The notes: generated by a model not told the origin, from the letters alone. Positions 1 to 8,739 are shown, counted from the first letter of the stretch. The stretch: DNA of 64,000 bases from Lamprocystis purpurea DSM 4197 (GCF_000379525.1 NZ_KB902520.1:93024-157023), one strand, 5' to 3'. Numbers and translations: made by a program.

Positions 1-572
1 TGCTGTTCGGCGGCACTGGATCGCGGGCGATGAAGGGGATTGCCGCGCGCTTGCCCGACATCCCCCTGATTCTGATGTGTGGGCGCAACACCGCCTTGGC
101 CGATGCGTTGCGCGCGCTGCCGGCGCGGGCGCCGCGGGTGGTGGTGGGTTTCACGACCGAGGTGGCGCGGTGGATGGGGCTGGCTGACTTCTTCATCGGC
201 AAGCCGGGGCCGGGCAGTCTGAGCGAGGCGGTGCAGTGTGGATTGCCGGTGATCGTGACCTTGAATCCTTGGACCATGCCGCAGGAGCGCTGGAATACCG
301 TGTGGGTGCGTGAACATGGTCTGGGTGTCGTACACCGCAGTTTCCTGAGCGTGCGGGCGGCGGTTGACGAGGTGATTCGCAACCTGCCGGAATACCAGGC
401 GCGCGTCCGCCGCATCGACAATGGTGCCCTACACGAGATACCGGAGATTCTGGAGCGCATCCTCGATCAGACGCGGGCGCCGGTTTTCAATGTGCGCCAG
501 ATTCCTGTCGCGGCATCGTCATCGGGCTATCCGCGCAATGTCATCAGGGCAGCGCGACGTGCGCGGACCTAG
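1..572 (+). CDS. GT28-type glycosyltransferase, C-terminal part (5' end outside window)
   Basis: Only the C-terminal nucleotide-sugar-binding half is present; the reading frame is open from base 3, so the gene begins upstream. It starts in an FGGTGS loop, and later shows GKPGPGSLSEAVQCGLPVI, the donor-binding glycine-rich and acidic segment of the MurG/monogalactosyldiacylglycerol-synthase fold (GT28). Proteins of this fold move a sugar from a UDP-sugar to a lipid or polyprenyl acceptor at the inner membrane. The acceptor cannot be told from this half. It is followed 29 bp downstream by a small membrane transporter in the same direction, so the pair may be one unit. The family call is well supported; the substrate is unknown. 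Confidence 0.75.
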   Translation, partial: LFGGTGSRAMKGIAARLPDIPLILMCGRNTALADALRALPARAPRVVVGFTTEVARWMGLADFFIGKPGPGSLSEAVQCGLPVIVTLNPWTMPQERWNTVWVREHGLGVVHRSFLSVRAAVDEVIRNLPEYQARVRRIDNGALHEIPEILERILDQTRAPVFNVRQIPVAASSSGYPRNVIRAARRART

Positions 573-601
573 CAGATGAATGACTCTTGTCAGGTGAGAT
601 T

Positions 602-967
602 ATGAACACTACGTTTGCCGCAATCGGCTGCGTTGTGCTGTCGGTGATGGCGCAATTCCTGATCAAGGCCGGTATGTCGAGTGTTGCGGTGACGACCGCG
701 CTCGCGCAGCCTGCCGGTTTGCATACGGCCGTGGCCGTGATGCTGGACCCCAAGATCATCGGTGGGTTTACGCTCTATACGCTCGGGGCCGTCGCCTGGC
801 TGAGCGTCCTGGCGCGTTGGGATGTCAGCAAAGCCTATCCGTTGGAGGGTCTGGGCTTCGCGCTGGCGCTGGTTGTCGGGTTCATGATCGGCGAACAGGT
901 CACTCTGCTGCGTATGTTCGGAGTGATATTGATCTGTGCCGGGGTGTTCGCGGTCAGCGCGAGTTGA
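602..967 (+). CDS. small EamA/SMR-type membrane transporter
   Basis: The 121-residue protein is almost wholly hydrophobic with four predicted membrane helices and a central loop of about ten residues, the size and topology of small multidrug resistance and ArnE/ArnF-like flippase subunits. The ATG at 602 is chosen over the GTG at 587 because an AGGTGAG ribosome-binding site ends a few bases before it. The helix pattern WDVSKAYPLEGLGFALAL resembles the substrate-path helix of SMR/EamA proteins. It follows a glycosyltransferase, which would suit a lipid-linked sugar or small amphiphile as cargo, but this is inference from context. Confidence 0.7.
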   Translation: MNTTFAAIGCVVLSVMAQFLIKAGMSSVAVTTALAQPAGLHTAVAVMLDPKIIGGFTLYTLGAVAWLSVLARWDVSKAYPLEGLGFALALVVGFMIGEQVTLLRMFGVILICAGVFAVSAS

Positions 968-989
968 GGGTGTCTGACAACCATCCCTC

Positions 990-1129
990 TTAGGTGATTT
1001 CCGGAACACCGGAGACCACCCACCATCGGCTCGGATGTAGGTGCGACTTCAGTCGCACCGATTCGGACGCAGGTGCGACTGAAGTCGCACCTACATTGAC
1101 CGGTATCTCGTTTGTCGGAAATCACCTTA
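990..1129. repeat. dispersed inverted-repeat element with TTAGGTGATTTCCG ends
   Basis: The outer ends TTAGGTGATTTCCG and CGGAAATCACCTTAA are inverted copies. Inside lie inverted copies of TAGGTGCGACTTCAGTCGCACC. The same GGCGATTTCCG/CGGAAATCGCC ends recur at 35130 and inside the element at 52081-52329. No reading frame of note lies inside, which fits a non-autonomous, MITE-like element. Confidence 0.7.
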
Positions 1130-1214
1130 AACCGCGCCAGCTCCAGCAATCGTCGAGTCTGCCGGGGCCGATCCGATCCAAAAAACATCGCATACCGCGC
1201 TGGGCGCGGTTTAA
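1128..1214. repeat. 87-bp dispersed repeat with AAACCGCGC ends, copy 1
   Basis: The ends TTAAACCGCGCC and GGGCGCGGTTTAA are inverted. A near-identical copy lies at 37160-37244 in the same orientation, including the shared interior GTCTGCCGGGGCCGATC. It abuts the preceding inverted-repeat element and lies just upstream of the small gene at 1234. Confidence 0.75.
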
Positions 1215-1233
1215 CCCAGAGGTCGACCTTCAG

Positions 1234-1506
1234 ATGGCATACGAACAACTCATCGGTGAACACACCTATGTCTTCGATGTGGACTACGGCGAAGAGCACG
1301 AGTGCGCGAGGATCATCGTGCGCTCCGCGGAGGGAGGTCCCGAAGGATTGTTTCTGGTGGACGCCGAGGGCGCGGCGGAACCAGCCGACGACATCGAGGG
1401 TTTCGGGCCAAACCCGGCAGCGGCCGACGGCCTGTGGCCGCTGCCGCCCGATGAACTGATTGAGGATGCGCGGCGGATCGCCGTGGTCAAGGGCAGCGCC
1501 GACTAG
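1234..1506 (+). CDS. hypothetical 90-residue acidic protein
   Basis: I do not recognise this protein. It is small, acidic and soluble, with no signal peptide or membrane helix and a proline-rich segment near the C-terminus (GLWPLPPDELIEDARR). The frame is open further upstream, but the upstream part runs through two dispersed repeats, so the ATG at 1234 is the sensible start; an AGAGG lies about 11 bases before it. Composition and third-position GC look like a real gene of this genome. It stands alone between repeats and the phosphate-uptake operon. Confidence 0.5.
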   Translation: MAYEQLIGEHTYVFDVDYGEEHECARIIVRSAEGGPEGLFLVDAEGAAEPADDIEGFGPNPAAADGLWPLPPDELIEDARRIAVVKGSAD

Positions 1507-1577
1507 GTAGCCTTTGACGCGCGAGATTCCGCTCCGCGGTGTCAGGGATCATTCCGTCCAGTCGAATGCGCCAGACT

Positions 1578-1700
1578 GTAGGGTGCGGTGAGGCACGAAC
1601 CGCACCGTTGGCGGTTGGTGCGGTTCGTGCGTCACCGCGCGCTACGAATGATCTCGTGGCCGGAGCGATCATCAACGCCGGGTCACGCATCGGGCAGGGG
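1578..1700. repeat. palindromic dispersed repeat GTAGGGTGCGGTGAGG
   Basis: GTAGGGTGCGGTGAGGCACG at 1578 is followed by its imperfect inverted copy ending GCTAC at 1645, then by a tail GTGGCCGGAGCGATCATCAA that matches 35302-35322. The left half recurs alone at 3052-3083 between pstS and pstC. The rest of 1507-1968, apart from the Pho box, holds nothing I can call a gene; an open frame upstream of pstS in this stretch is spurious. Confidence 0.65.
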
Positions 1701-1837
1701 CGGAGCGCTGCGAGCGCTGCCGGCTCGAAAATTGACTAAGGCCTGCAGGTTTGTCGCTGCGGTTGGACTTGTTCTTCTCTCGCTGCCGCAGTTGCGTCAC
1801 CCAGTGCCGGCCGAGTACGCCGTTGACCGTTCGTCGG

Positions 1838-1866
1838 ATGTCATAAAACGGTCATATAAATGTCAC
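1838..1866 (+). promoter_or_regulatory. triple Pho box (PhoB site) before the pst operon
   Basis: Three 7-mers stand exactly 11 bp apart: ATGTCAT (1838), CGGTCAT (1849) and ATGTCAC (1860), separated by A/T-rich 4-bp spacers. This is the architecture known for PhoB binding, where 11-bp repeats of CTGTCAT-like half-sites replace the -35 element. It lies 103 bp before the pstS start, in the right direction to drive the operon under phosphate limitation. Confidence 0.85.
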
Positions 1867-1968
1867 AGCAATATGAGGTCTCTGCTGCGACACTTAGGGC
1901 GCTTAAGATCGATTGCGGCCGGCTCGATGCGTGCCGCCTTCCCCATCAACCCTATCAGGAATCATGAC

Positions 1969-3027
1969 ATGCAGAAAGCATCGATCATCAAAGCGGTGTT
2001 GACCGCCGGTTGCGTCGCGCTGTTCGCTCTGTCCGCGCCGGTGAGCGCCGACGTCAAGCTCAACGGCTCGGGGGCGAGTTTCCCCTTTCCGATCTACTCG
2101 AAATGGTTCAAGGATTTCAGTAAAGAGCATAAGGATATCCGCGTCGACTATCAATCCAAGGGTAGCGGCGCCGGCATACAGGACCTGATCAACGGCACCG
2201 TGGACTTTGCCGCTTCGGATGCCGCCATGGAAGACGCCGAGATCGCCAAAGTCAAGCAGGGCGTGGTGCTGCTGCCGATGACCGCCGGTGAGATCGTGCT
2301 GATCTATAACCTGAAAGGCGTGAAGGATCTCAAGCTGTCGCGCGCCGCCTATGCCGGGATTTTCAGCGGCACCATCACCAAGTGGAACGATCCGGCCATC
2401 GCCGCCACCAATCCGGGTGTGGCGCTGCCGGATAAGGCGATCACGGTCGTGACCCGCTCCGACTCATCGGGCACCTCCTACGTCTTTTCGGGTCACCTGG
2501 CCGCCATCAGCGAGGCGTTCGACAAGGCAGTCGGCAAGAGCAAGCAGCCCAACTGGCCGTCGTCCGGCAAGTTCGTCGCTGCCCCCAAGAACGATGGTGT
2601 CACCGCCCAGGTGCAGCAGAACGAGGGCGCCATCGGCTATGTCGAGTATGGCTACGCCAAGCTGACCGGCTGGAAGCAGGTTGCCCAACTCGAGAACAAG
2701 TCGGGTAATTTCGTCGCCGCGGGCCCGCAGACCGGCGCCGCCGCGTTGGCCGCCTCCGAGTTTCCCGGCACGACCCTGCCCAACAGCGACGTGCCCAACC
2801 TGATCGCCTGGAACTGGGATCCGGTGGGCGCCGAATCCTATCCCATCGTGTCCTACACGTGGATGCTTTTCTATAAGGATCAGGACGATGCCAAGGCCGC
2901 GGCGCTGCGCAAGATGGTGAAATACGGCATCGAGGAAGGTCAAAAGATTGCCGATTCCATGGGCTATATCCCGCTGCCTGAGAACGTGCAGCAGAAGGTC
3001 CTGGAGGCTGCCGAGTTCATTCAATAG
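1969..3027 (+). CDS. pstS: periplasmic phosphate-binding protein PstS (first copy)
   Basis: This is the high-affinity periplasmic receptor that passes phosphate to PstCA. The 352-residue product has a clean signal peptide (cleavage near ALSAPVSA-D), then NGSGASFPFPIYSKWF, YQSKGSGAG and RSDSSGTSYVFSGHL, the phosphate-contacting loops of PstS (the T/S-rich loop near residue 165). Length is normal for the family. The ATG at 1969 is used because AGGA lies 8 bases before it and it begins the signal peptide; the frame is open further upstream but without signal. A triple Pho box lies upstream, and pstC follows after a 157-bp gap holding a repeat. Confidence 0.95.
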   Translation: MQKASIIKAVLTAGCVALFALSAPVSADVKLNGSGASFPFPIYSKWFKDFSKEHKDIRVDYQSKGSGAGIQDLINGTVDFAASDAAMEDAEIAKVKQGVVLLPMTAGEIVLIYNLKGVKDLKLSRAAYAGIFSGTITKWNDPAIAATNPGVALPDKAITVVTRSDSSGTSYVFSGHLAAISEAFDKAVGKSKQPNWPSSGKFVAAPKNDGVTAQVQQNEGAIGYVEYGYAKLTGWKQVAQLENKSGNFVAAGPQTGAAALAASEFPGTTLPNSDVPNLIAWNWDPVGAESYPIVSYTWMLFYKDQDDAKAAALRKMVKYGIEEGQKIADSMGYIPLPENVQQKVLEAAEFIQ

Positions 3028-3051
3028 CTGGTGCGGGGCGCTCTTTTAGCC

Positions 3052-3083
3052 GTAGGGTGCGGTGAGGAACGAACCGCACCGCG
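3052..3083. repeat. half copy of the GTAGGGTGCGGTGAGG repeat
   Basis: GTAGGGTGCGGTGAGGAACG with the following AACCGCACC copies the left arm of the repeat at 1578-1645 and can form a hairpin. It sits between pstS and pstC, where it could trim or stabilise the pstS message so that the binding protein is made in excess; that role is inference. Confidence 0.55.
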
Positions 3084-3184
3084 GTCGATTGGTGCTCTTT
3101 CATTTCCGGCAGGGCTGCCGAAGCGAGGCGGGCGGATGCCGCCCTCCTCCATCCTTTCCATTTTGTCAACCTGACAGGGTGACC

Positions 3185-4159
3185 ATGGCTAACTTATTTG
3201 CATCAGCAGGCTCGGCGAGCAGTGTCTCAGGGCCGCCATCCGGCGGCGATTACGCGGCCGACAGCATCTTTCGCGGTCTGGCCTGGCTCAGTGCCTTCCT
3301 CATCATTGCCCTCACCGGCTACATCCTGTGGGAGATACTGCGCGAGGCGTTCCCCGCGATGCAGGCTTATGGACTGGGCTTCATCACCGGGACCACCTGG
3401 AATGTCAATGCGCAGCAGTTCGGCGTGCTGCCCGAAATTTGGGGCACGCTCTACAGTTCGCTGCTCGCGCTGTTCCTGGGGGGGAGTTTCGGGATCGCGA
3501 TCGCCATCTTCCTGACCCAGGACTTTCTCGATCATCGGGTGGCCACGGTCTTCCGCACCATCATCGAAATGCTGGCCGCCATTCCCTCGGTGGTGTTCGG
3601 GCTCTGGGGCATTTTCGTGCTGATCCCGCTGCTCAAGCCCGGCGCGGAGTGGCTGCACAGTCAGTTCGGCTGGTTCCCGCTGTTCAGTACCGATCTGGCC
3701 GGGCCTGGTATGGCCCCGGCCGCCTTGGTATTGGCGATCATGATCCTGCCGACCGTGGCGGCGATCTCGGTCGATGCCTTCCGGCGCATTCCCTATAAGG
3801 TCAAAGAAGCCGCCTACGGGATGGGCACCACCCGCTGGGAGGCCATCCTCAAGGTCATGGTGCCGACCGCCTCATCCGGCCTGCTGGCCGCACTGGTGCT
3901 CGGCTTCGGCCGCGCGCTCGGCGAGACCATGGCGCTCGCCATGTTGATCGGTAACGCCAACCAGATCAGCCTGTCGCTGTTCTCCCCTGCCAACACCCTG
4001 GCCTCGCTGCTGGCCTCCACCTTCCCCGAAGCCGGCCAGCTCGAGGTCCAGGCCCTGATGTACGCCGCGCTGGTGCTGCTGGTGATCACCTTCATCGTGA
4101 ATGTGCTCGGTCTGGCGGTGCAGCAATATACGATTCGGAAGTTCGAGGGTAAGAAATGA
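3185..4159 (+). CDS. pstC: phosphate ABC transporter permease PstC
   Basis: This is one of two inner-membrane channel subunits of the Pst importer. The 324-residue protein has six predicted membrane helices and the cytoplasmic EAA loop (EAAYGMGTTRWEAILKVMVP) that contacts PstB, followed by GFGRALGETMA, typical of PstC. A soluble N-terminal tail of about 30 residues precedes helix 1. The ATG at 3185 has AGGG 5 bases before it. The stop overlaps the pstA start by 4 bp (ATGA), so the two permeases are translationally coupled. Confidence 0.95.
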   Translation: MANLFASAGSASSVSGPPSGGDYAADSIFRGLAWLSAFLIIALTGYILWEILREAFPAMQAYGLGFITGTTWNVNAQQFGVLPEIWGTLYSSLLALFLGGSFGIAIAIFLTQDFLDHRVATVFRTIIEMLAAIPSVVFGLWGIFVLIPLLKPGAEWLHSQFGWFPLFSTDLAGPGMAPAALVLAIMILPTVAAISVDAFRRIPYKVKEAAYGMGTTRWEAILKVMVPTASSGLLAALVLGFGRALGETMALAMLIGNANQISLSLFSPANTLASLLASTFPEAGQLEVQALMYAALVLLVITFIVNVLGLAVQQYTIRKFEGKK

Positions 4160-5061
4160 GCGACTTCGATCTCACGAAAGCGGGCGAGGCCGCGCGCCCC
4201 ATGCCGCAACTGGCCCGTCAGGGCTTCGAGGTGCGGGCGCTGAAAAGCGGTCTGCTCACCGGGCTGACCTGGCTCGCCGCGTTGATTGCCGCGGTGCCGC
4301 TTATTTCAGTGATGTACCTGCTGCTGGTCAAGGGCGGCAGCCGCCTGTTTGGGGCCGATTTCGCGGAGGTTCTGACCGGGCTGCCGCCCGCCGGATTCGA
4401 ACTGGGCGGCGGCATCGGCCCGGCGATCGTCGGCACCCTGGTGATGGTCGGCATCGCTTCGGTCATCAGCATCCCCATCGGCATCCTGGCGGCGATCTAT
4501 CTCGGCGTGCTGGAGCCGCGCAGCCGGCTGGCCAATACCTCCCGCTTCCTCGCTAAGGTGTTGACCGGATTCCCTTCCATCATGGCGGGCGTGTTCGTCT
4601 ATGCGGTCCTGGTCATCCACTGGGGCTATTCGGCCTGGGCCGGCGGTATCGCATTAGCGGTGCTGATGTTGCGCACCGTGGTCCTGGCCGCCGAGGAGGC
4701 GATCGCCCAGGTTCCCCAGCGGATGAAGGACGCCGCCTACGGCATGGGCTGCACCCGCACCCAGGTGATCTGGAAGGTGGTCTTGCCCACCGGTTTGCCG
4801 GGCATTCTGACCGGGGTCCTGCTGGCGGTTGCCGGTGCGGCCGGGGAGTCCGCGCCCTTGCTGTTCACGGCGTTGTTCAGCAACTACTTCATCTCCGAGT
4901 TGTCCGAGCCGACTGCCTCGCTCTCGATCCTCATTTACAACTTCTCCGGCATGCCCTTCCCGAACCAGATCGAGCTGGCCTGGACGGCGTCGCTGGTGCT
5001 GGTGCTGATCGTGCTGATGTTCAACATCCTGGCACGCCTGATCGGTCAGCCCAAGGTCTGA
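4156..5061 (+). CDS. pstA: phosphate ABC transporter permease PstA
   Basis: This is the second channel subunit of the Pst importer. The 301-residue protein carries six predicted membrane helices and the coupling loop DAAYGMGCTRTQVIWKVVLP, then AGAAGESAPLLFTALF, which is characteristic of PstA. Length is normal. It starts inside the pstC stop codon and is followed 27 bp later by pstB. Nothing is odd about its composition. Confidence 0.95.
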   Translation: MSDFDLTKAGEAARPMPQLARQGFEVRALKSGLLTGLTWLAALIAAVPLISVMYLLLVKGGSRLFGADFAEVLTGLPPAGFELGGGIGPAIVGTLVMVGIASVISIPIGILAAIYLGVLEPRSRLANTSRFLAKVLTGFPSIMAGVFVYAVLVIHWGYSAWAGGIALAVLMLRTVVLAAEEAIAQVPQRMKDAAYGMGCTRTQVIWKVVLPTGLPGILTGVLLAVAGAAGESAPLLFTALFSNYFISELSEPTASLSILIYNFSGMPFPNQIELAWTASLVLVLIVLMFNILARLIGQPKV

Positions 5062-5088
5062 TTTCACAGTTTCCAAGGTATCACAACC

Positions 5089-5913
5089 ATGAACGCAGCA
5101 GCAGAATCGACGTTTGTCGCTGACCCCTACGCCGCCGTCGGTGAGGTCGTCATCGATTGCCAGGTCAATAAGATTTTCTACGGGGACTTTCTCGCCGTGC
5201 GGGACAGTCTGGTGCCCATCGAGCAGCATAAGATTACCGGTTTCATTGGGCCCTCGGGCTGCGGTAAATCCACGGTGCTGCGCAGCCTGAACCGCATGAA
5301 CGATCTGATTCAGGTGTTCCGCTTCGAGGGCAGCGTGATGTACCACGGACAGGATGTCTATGGGCCCAAGGTGGACCCGGTGCTGGTGCGCCGCTATATC
5401 GGCATGGTGTTCCAGCAGCCCAATCCCTTCTCCATGAGCATCTATGACAACGTCGCCTTCGGGCTGCGGCTCAACCGCTTCAAGGGCGATATGGACGAGC
5501 GCGTACAGAAGGCCCTGGAACGCGCCGCGCTGTGGAACGAGGTCAAGGACAAGCTCAAGAACAGCGGTCTGTCGCTCTCCGGCGGCCAGCAGCAGCGCCT
5601 GTGCATCGCCCGCGCCATCGCCACCGAACCCGATGTGCTCCTGATGGACGAGCCCTGCTCCGCGCTCGACCCGATCGCTACCCGCCAGGTGGAAGAACTG
5701 ATGCTGGATCTGAAAAAGAACTACACCCTGGCCCTGGTGACGCACAACATGCAGCAGGCCACGCGCGTGGCGGACACCACCGCCTTCTTCTCGGTGGACA
5801 TCTCCCATGGCGGACGCACCGGCTATCTGGTCGAAATGGGTCCCACCGCGCAAATCTTCGAAGCCCCCAGGGAACAACTCACCAAGGACTACATCTCCGG
5901 TCAGTTCAGTTGA
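5089..5913 (+). CDS. pstB: phosphate ABC transporter ATPase PstB
   Basis: The 274-residue cytoplasmic ATPase powers the Pst importer. It shows Walker [10 protein letters not shown] (about residue 60), the signature LSGGQQQR, Walker [14 protein letters not shown] and the switch histidine in [10 protein letters not shown], all intact. The family-typical NRMNDLI segment follows Walker A. It sits in its usual place after pstA. In many bacteria phoU follows; here a second pstS and a SIR2-domain gene take that place. Confidence 0.95.
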   Translation: MNAAAESTFVADPYAAVGEVVIDCQVNKIFYGDFLAVRDSLVPIEQHKITGFIGPSGCGKSTVLRSLNRMNDLIQVFRFEGSVMYHGQDVYGPKVDPVLVRRYIGMVFQQPNPFSMSIYDNVAFGLRLNRFKGDMDERVQKALERAALWNEVKDKLKNSGLSLSGGQQQRLCIARAIATEPDVLLMDEPCSALDPIATRQVEELMLDLKKNYTLALVTHNMQQATRVADTTAFFSVDISHGGRTGYLVEMGPTAQIFEAPREQLTKDYISGQFS

Positions 5914-5937
5914 TCCAAGTTGCGCGAGGGGACGACG

Positions 5938-7005
5938 ATGAAGGCTTCAAGACGATTCGCGGGGGCGGTGTTGGCGGTGCTGGCCGCCGTGGTGATTCCG
6001 GCCTGGGCTGAAACGCCCGGTGAGCCGGCTGCGACCGCGACACCGGGGCTCACGATCAGCGGTGCCGGGGCGACCTTTCCCGCACCGCTCTACCAACGCT
6101 GGATCCTCGACTACCGGGAGGTGCGTCCGGATCTGACCTTCACCTATGACGCCAAGGGCAGCGGCGAGGGCGTGAAGCGCTTTCTGGCCGGCACCGTGGA
6201 TTTCGGGGCCAGCGATGCCGCGCTTTCGGACGCGGAGCTCAAGCAGGTCGATCCCCAGCGGGGCGCCCTGATGATCCCCATGACCGCCGGAATGGTGGTC
6301 CTCGCCTACAATATTCCGGGCGTGGCCGAGGGTCTGGTGCTCAGTCGCGAGGTTTACGTCGACATCTTCGCCGGCCGCATTCGCCAGTGGAACGATCCGC
6401 GGATCAGCGCGGCCAATCCCGGCCTGACACTGCCCGCGAAGGCGATCGTCCCGGTCGTGCGGCGTGACTCCAGCGGCACCACCTTCGTGATGACCAATCA
6501 TCTGGCGCATGTCGATCCGGGGTGGTCGCAGCAAGGTCCCGGCGTCGGCAAGCTGGTGGATTGGCCGGGTGCCGCCATGACCGCCAGCGGCAACGCCGGG
6601 GTCGCCCAGCGTGTCAAGATCACCGACGGTTCCATCGGCTATATGGAGTACGAGTTCGCCGAACGGCTGGGACTGCCCATTGCGATCCTGCACAATAAGG
6701 CCGGTCAGCCGATCATCCCCAGCCCAGCCGCGGGACAGGCCGCACTGGCCTCGGTGACCGAGATCCCGGCGGACTTGCGGGTCTTTGTTCCGGACCCCGA
6801 GGGGTCGGACGCCTACCCGATCGTCAGCTATTCCTGGCTGCTCTTGAACGCGCGCTATGCGGAACCGGCCAAGGCCGCGGCACTCAAGGACGCCCTGGCC
6901 TGGGGGCTCGATCAGGGTCAGTTGGTCGCGAGGGATATGGGCTATGTGCCCTTGCCCGCGGCCATGATCGCCAAGGCGAGCGAGGTGCTGGCACGGGTTG
7001 AATAG
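5938..7005 (+). CDS. PstS-type phosphate-binding protein, second copy
   Basis: The 355-residue protein is a diverged PstS paralogue. It has a signal peptide (to about VIPAWA-E) and the expected loops ISGAGATFPAPLYQRW, YDAKGSGEGVKR and RRDSSGTTFVMTNHL. The ATG at 5938 is preferred to the TTG at 5920 because GAGGGGA lies 6 bases before it and the signal peptide begins there. It lies 24 bp after pstB in the same operon, so it probably feeds the same PstCAB channel, perhaps with a different affinity or for another oxyanion. That division of labour is inference. Confidence 0.9.
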   Translation: MKASRRFAGAVLAVLAAVVIPAWAETPGEPAATATPGLTISGAGATFPAPLYQRWILDYREVRPDLTFTYDAKGSGEGVKRFLAGTVDFGASDAALSDAELKQVDPQRGALMIPMTAGMVVLAYNIPGVAEGLVLSREVYVDIFAGRIRQWNDPRISAANPGLTLPAKAIVPVVRRDSSGTTFVMTNHLAHVDPGWSQQGPGVGKLVDWPGAAMTASGNAGVAQRVKITDGSIGYMEYEFAERLGLPIAILHNKAGQPIIPSPAAGQAALASVTEIPADLRVFVPDPEGSDAYPIVSYSWLLLNARYAEPAKAAALKDALAWGLDQGQLVARDMGYVPLPAAMIAKASEVLARVE

Positions 7006-7017
7006 CGGAATAACCTG

Positions 7018-8400
7018 ATGCCCAACATCGATCCGCGGCTCATGGCGACCATCCAGGAAGGCCGTTGTGTGGCCTTTGTCGGGGCTGGCTTCTCGGCCGC
7101 GGCCGGGTTACCCCAGTGGAAGGACCTGATCCGCGCGGTCGCGGGCGATCTGCCGGCGCACGCGCGGGGACCCGAGTACGCGCTGGTGGCGTCGATGCTC
7201 GACGACCAGCCCGCGCCGTCCAGCCGGGAACTGGCCATGGCGGCGCAACTCCTGTTCGATTCCCACGGCGAGGATGCGTTCCGTGAGCGCCTGGCCCTGG
7301 CCCTGCGCAAAGAACTGCTGCCCGCGGACATGCGGCTGCGCCTCAAGCACCTGTACGGCATCCCGTTCAGGGCGATCCTGACCACCAACTTCGACCCGCT
7401 GCTTCCCGGCCTGCCGCCCGGCCCCGAGGCCTATCGCAAGCTCTTGCGGGGTCGGCGGCCATCGCCCTGGCGTGAGGCCCTGGCGCGGGTGGCCCTGGAT
7501 CCAGGGCCGCCGGGCGGGGAGCGGGCGGATGGCGATGCGGTCGTCATCCAACTCCACGGCCGGTTGGATGTCGCCCAATCGCTGGTGCTGACGCGCGCGC
7601 AATACCAGCGGCGCCTCTACGCCGACCCCGCGTACCTCACGGTGCTGCGGTCGCTGTTCGCCACCTCCACCGTCCTGTTCCTGGGCTATTCACTGAACGA
7701 CGCCTACCTCAACGAACTGCGCTCCGAGCTGGTGGAGGCCTTTGCGGGTAGCGGCCGGAGCGGCGAACCGCTGGCGTGGGCGGTGATCGAGGGCGTGTCG
7801 GAGGTCGCCTGCCGGTACTACGAGCGGCACGAAGGTCTCGGCGTGGTCGCCTACTGCCGTGGCAAGGCCGGTCGGGATCACGCCGGCTTCGACGCCATCT
7901 TGAAGGCGATCTACGATCAGACCAATCCAATCCACCGGTTGGGCGAGTTGCTCGCCGGTCGGCGGGTGTTGTGGTTCGATCCGAACCCGGCGCACAACCA
8001 CCGGGGACGCGACCTGTTACGCGCGGCCAGCGCGGAATGCGGCGACGCGGGCGATGCGTTCGGCGAGTGCTTTGTCGAGGCGCGGACGCTCGATCAGGCC
8101 TGGATGCGCTTGTTGGGCGCTGGTCGAATCGACCTTGTCGTTTGCCACTGGGGTCACGGCCTGGCGGCTGACGGACGCGCGAACGGCGAGGAGTTGCTGC
8201 GCCGCGTTGCCGGCCTGCGGGCGGGCGGGAACAATGCAGCACCGGTGGTGATCTTCTCCGGCGGCGGTGAGTATGAGTCGGTGAATCGCCGCCGCGCCCT
8301 GGATCTGGGCGCCGCCGAGTTCGTTTCCCGTTGGGAGGATCTGATCGCGGTATTGGAACGGGTGCTGGGCGAGACCTTTGCAGGTCGGGGCGGTAAATAG
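7018..8400 (+). CDS. SIR2-domain protein with C-terminal receiver-like domain
   Basis: The 460-residue protein begins with a SIR2_2-type domain (about residues 1-290): FVGAGFSAAAGLPQW is the NAD-binding GAGxS loop, ILTTNFD carries the catalytic-type Asn-Asp, VIQLHGRLD the catalytic His, and FLGYSLND the closing motif. From about residue 310 a separate domain (VLWFDPNP, IDLVVCHWGHG, APVVIFSGGG, ALDLGAAEFVSR) follows the strand order of a response-regulator receiver but with degenerate acidic residues. Bacterial SIR2 proteins of this kind are often NADases in phage defence (ThsA, DSR). It starts 12 bp after the second pstS, so it should be co-transcribed with pst. Function in this setting is not known. 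Confidence 0.8.
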   Translation: MPNIDPRLMATIQEGRCVAFVGAGFSAAAGLPQWKDLIRAVAGDLPAHARGPEYALVASMLDDQPAPSSRELAMAAQLLFDSHGEDAFRERLALALRKELLPADMRLRLKHLYGIPFRAILTTNFDPLLPGLPPGPEAYRKLLRGRRPSPWREALARVALDPGPPGGERADGDAVVIQLHGRLDVAQSLVLTRAQYQRRLYADPAYLTVLRSLFATSTVLFLGYSLNDAYLNELRSELVEAFAGSGRSGEPLAWAVIEGVSEVACRYYERHEGLGVVAYCRGKAGRDHAGFDAILKAIYDQTNPIHRLGELLAGRRVLWFDPNPAHNHRGRDLLRAASAECGDAGDAFGECFVEARTLDQAWMRLLGAGRIDLVVCHWGHGLAADGRANGEELLRRVAGLRAGGNNAAPVVIFSGGGEYESVNRRRALDLGAAEFVSRWEDLIAVLERVLGETFAGRGGK

Positions 8401-8402
8401 CG

Positions 8403-8600
8403 AGTCAGAAATCAGTTAAACAATAAATACACTCGTTGTCGTTGTCGTTGTCGTAATCGGAGAAGCGATTCAATGTGCGCATGAGCAGCCCGCTGTCTAT
8501 TGCGTTTCGATTCGCTGCCTCGCCCTGGGGTCCAAAGCCGCCAAGCTTGGAAAGGCTTCGATCGCCACGCACGAGATCAACGCATCGTTGCGCTGCTTTT
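8403..8600. repeat. GTTGTC-tract repeat with conserved flanks, copy A
   Basis: A CGTTGTCGTTGTCGTTGTCG tract at about 8433 is followed by TAATCGGAGAAGCGATTC and preceded by GTCAGAAATCAGTTAAACAA. These flanks match the inverted copy at 43220-43283 base for base over most of about 65 bp. Further right, AGCAGCCCGCTGTCT and GATCGCCACGCACG match the patch at 52390-52490 in inverse order. The remainder of 8401-8739 holds nothing I can call a gene. Confidence 0.65.
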
Positions 8601-8739
8601 AACGCAAGGACCGCGAAACGATGCAATGCGATCGAGTCGTCGCGCGTATCATAAACTCGACAGCGACAATGACTGGACGCTGACCATACCGTGGTGGGGT
8701 GCCGAGCGTCAACGGCATTATGCCTGAAAGGAGCCGTCC

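Noticed and set aside
1588..1968. Longer PstS start upstream of 1969
   Set aside because: The frame is open, but it would run through a palindromic repeat and the Pho box, and would hide the signal peptide.
4654..5877. Long minus-strand reading frame across pstA and pstB
   Set aside because: It lies wholly antisense to two well-conserved genes, is rich in His, Gln and Gly, and has no domain; it is a high-GC shadow frame.
8433..8459. CRISPR array from the GTTGTC tracts
   Set aside because: The units are 6 bp and contiguous with no spacers; no cas gene is in the window.
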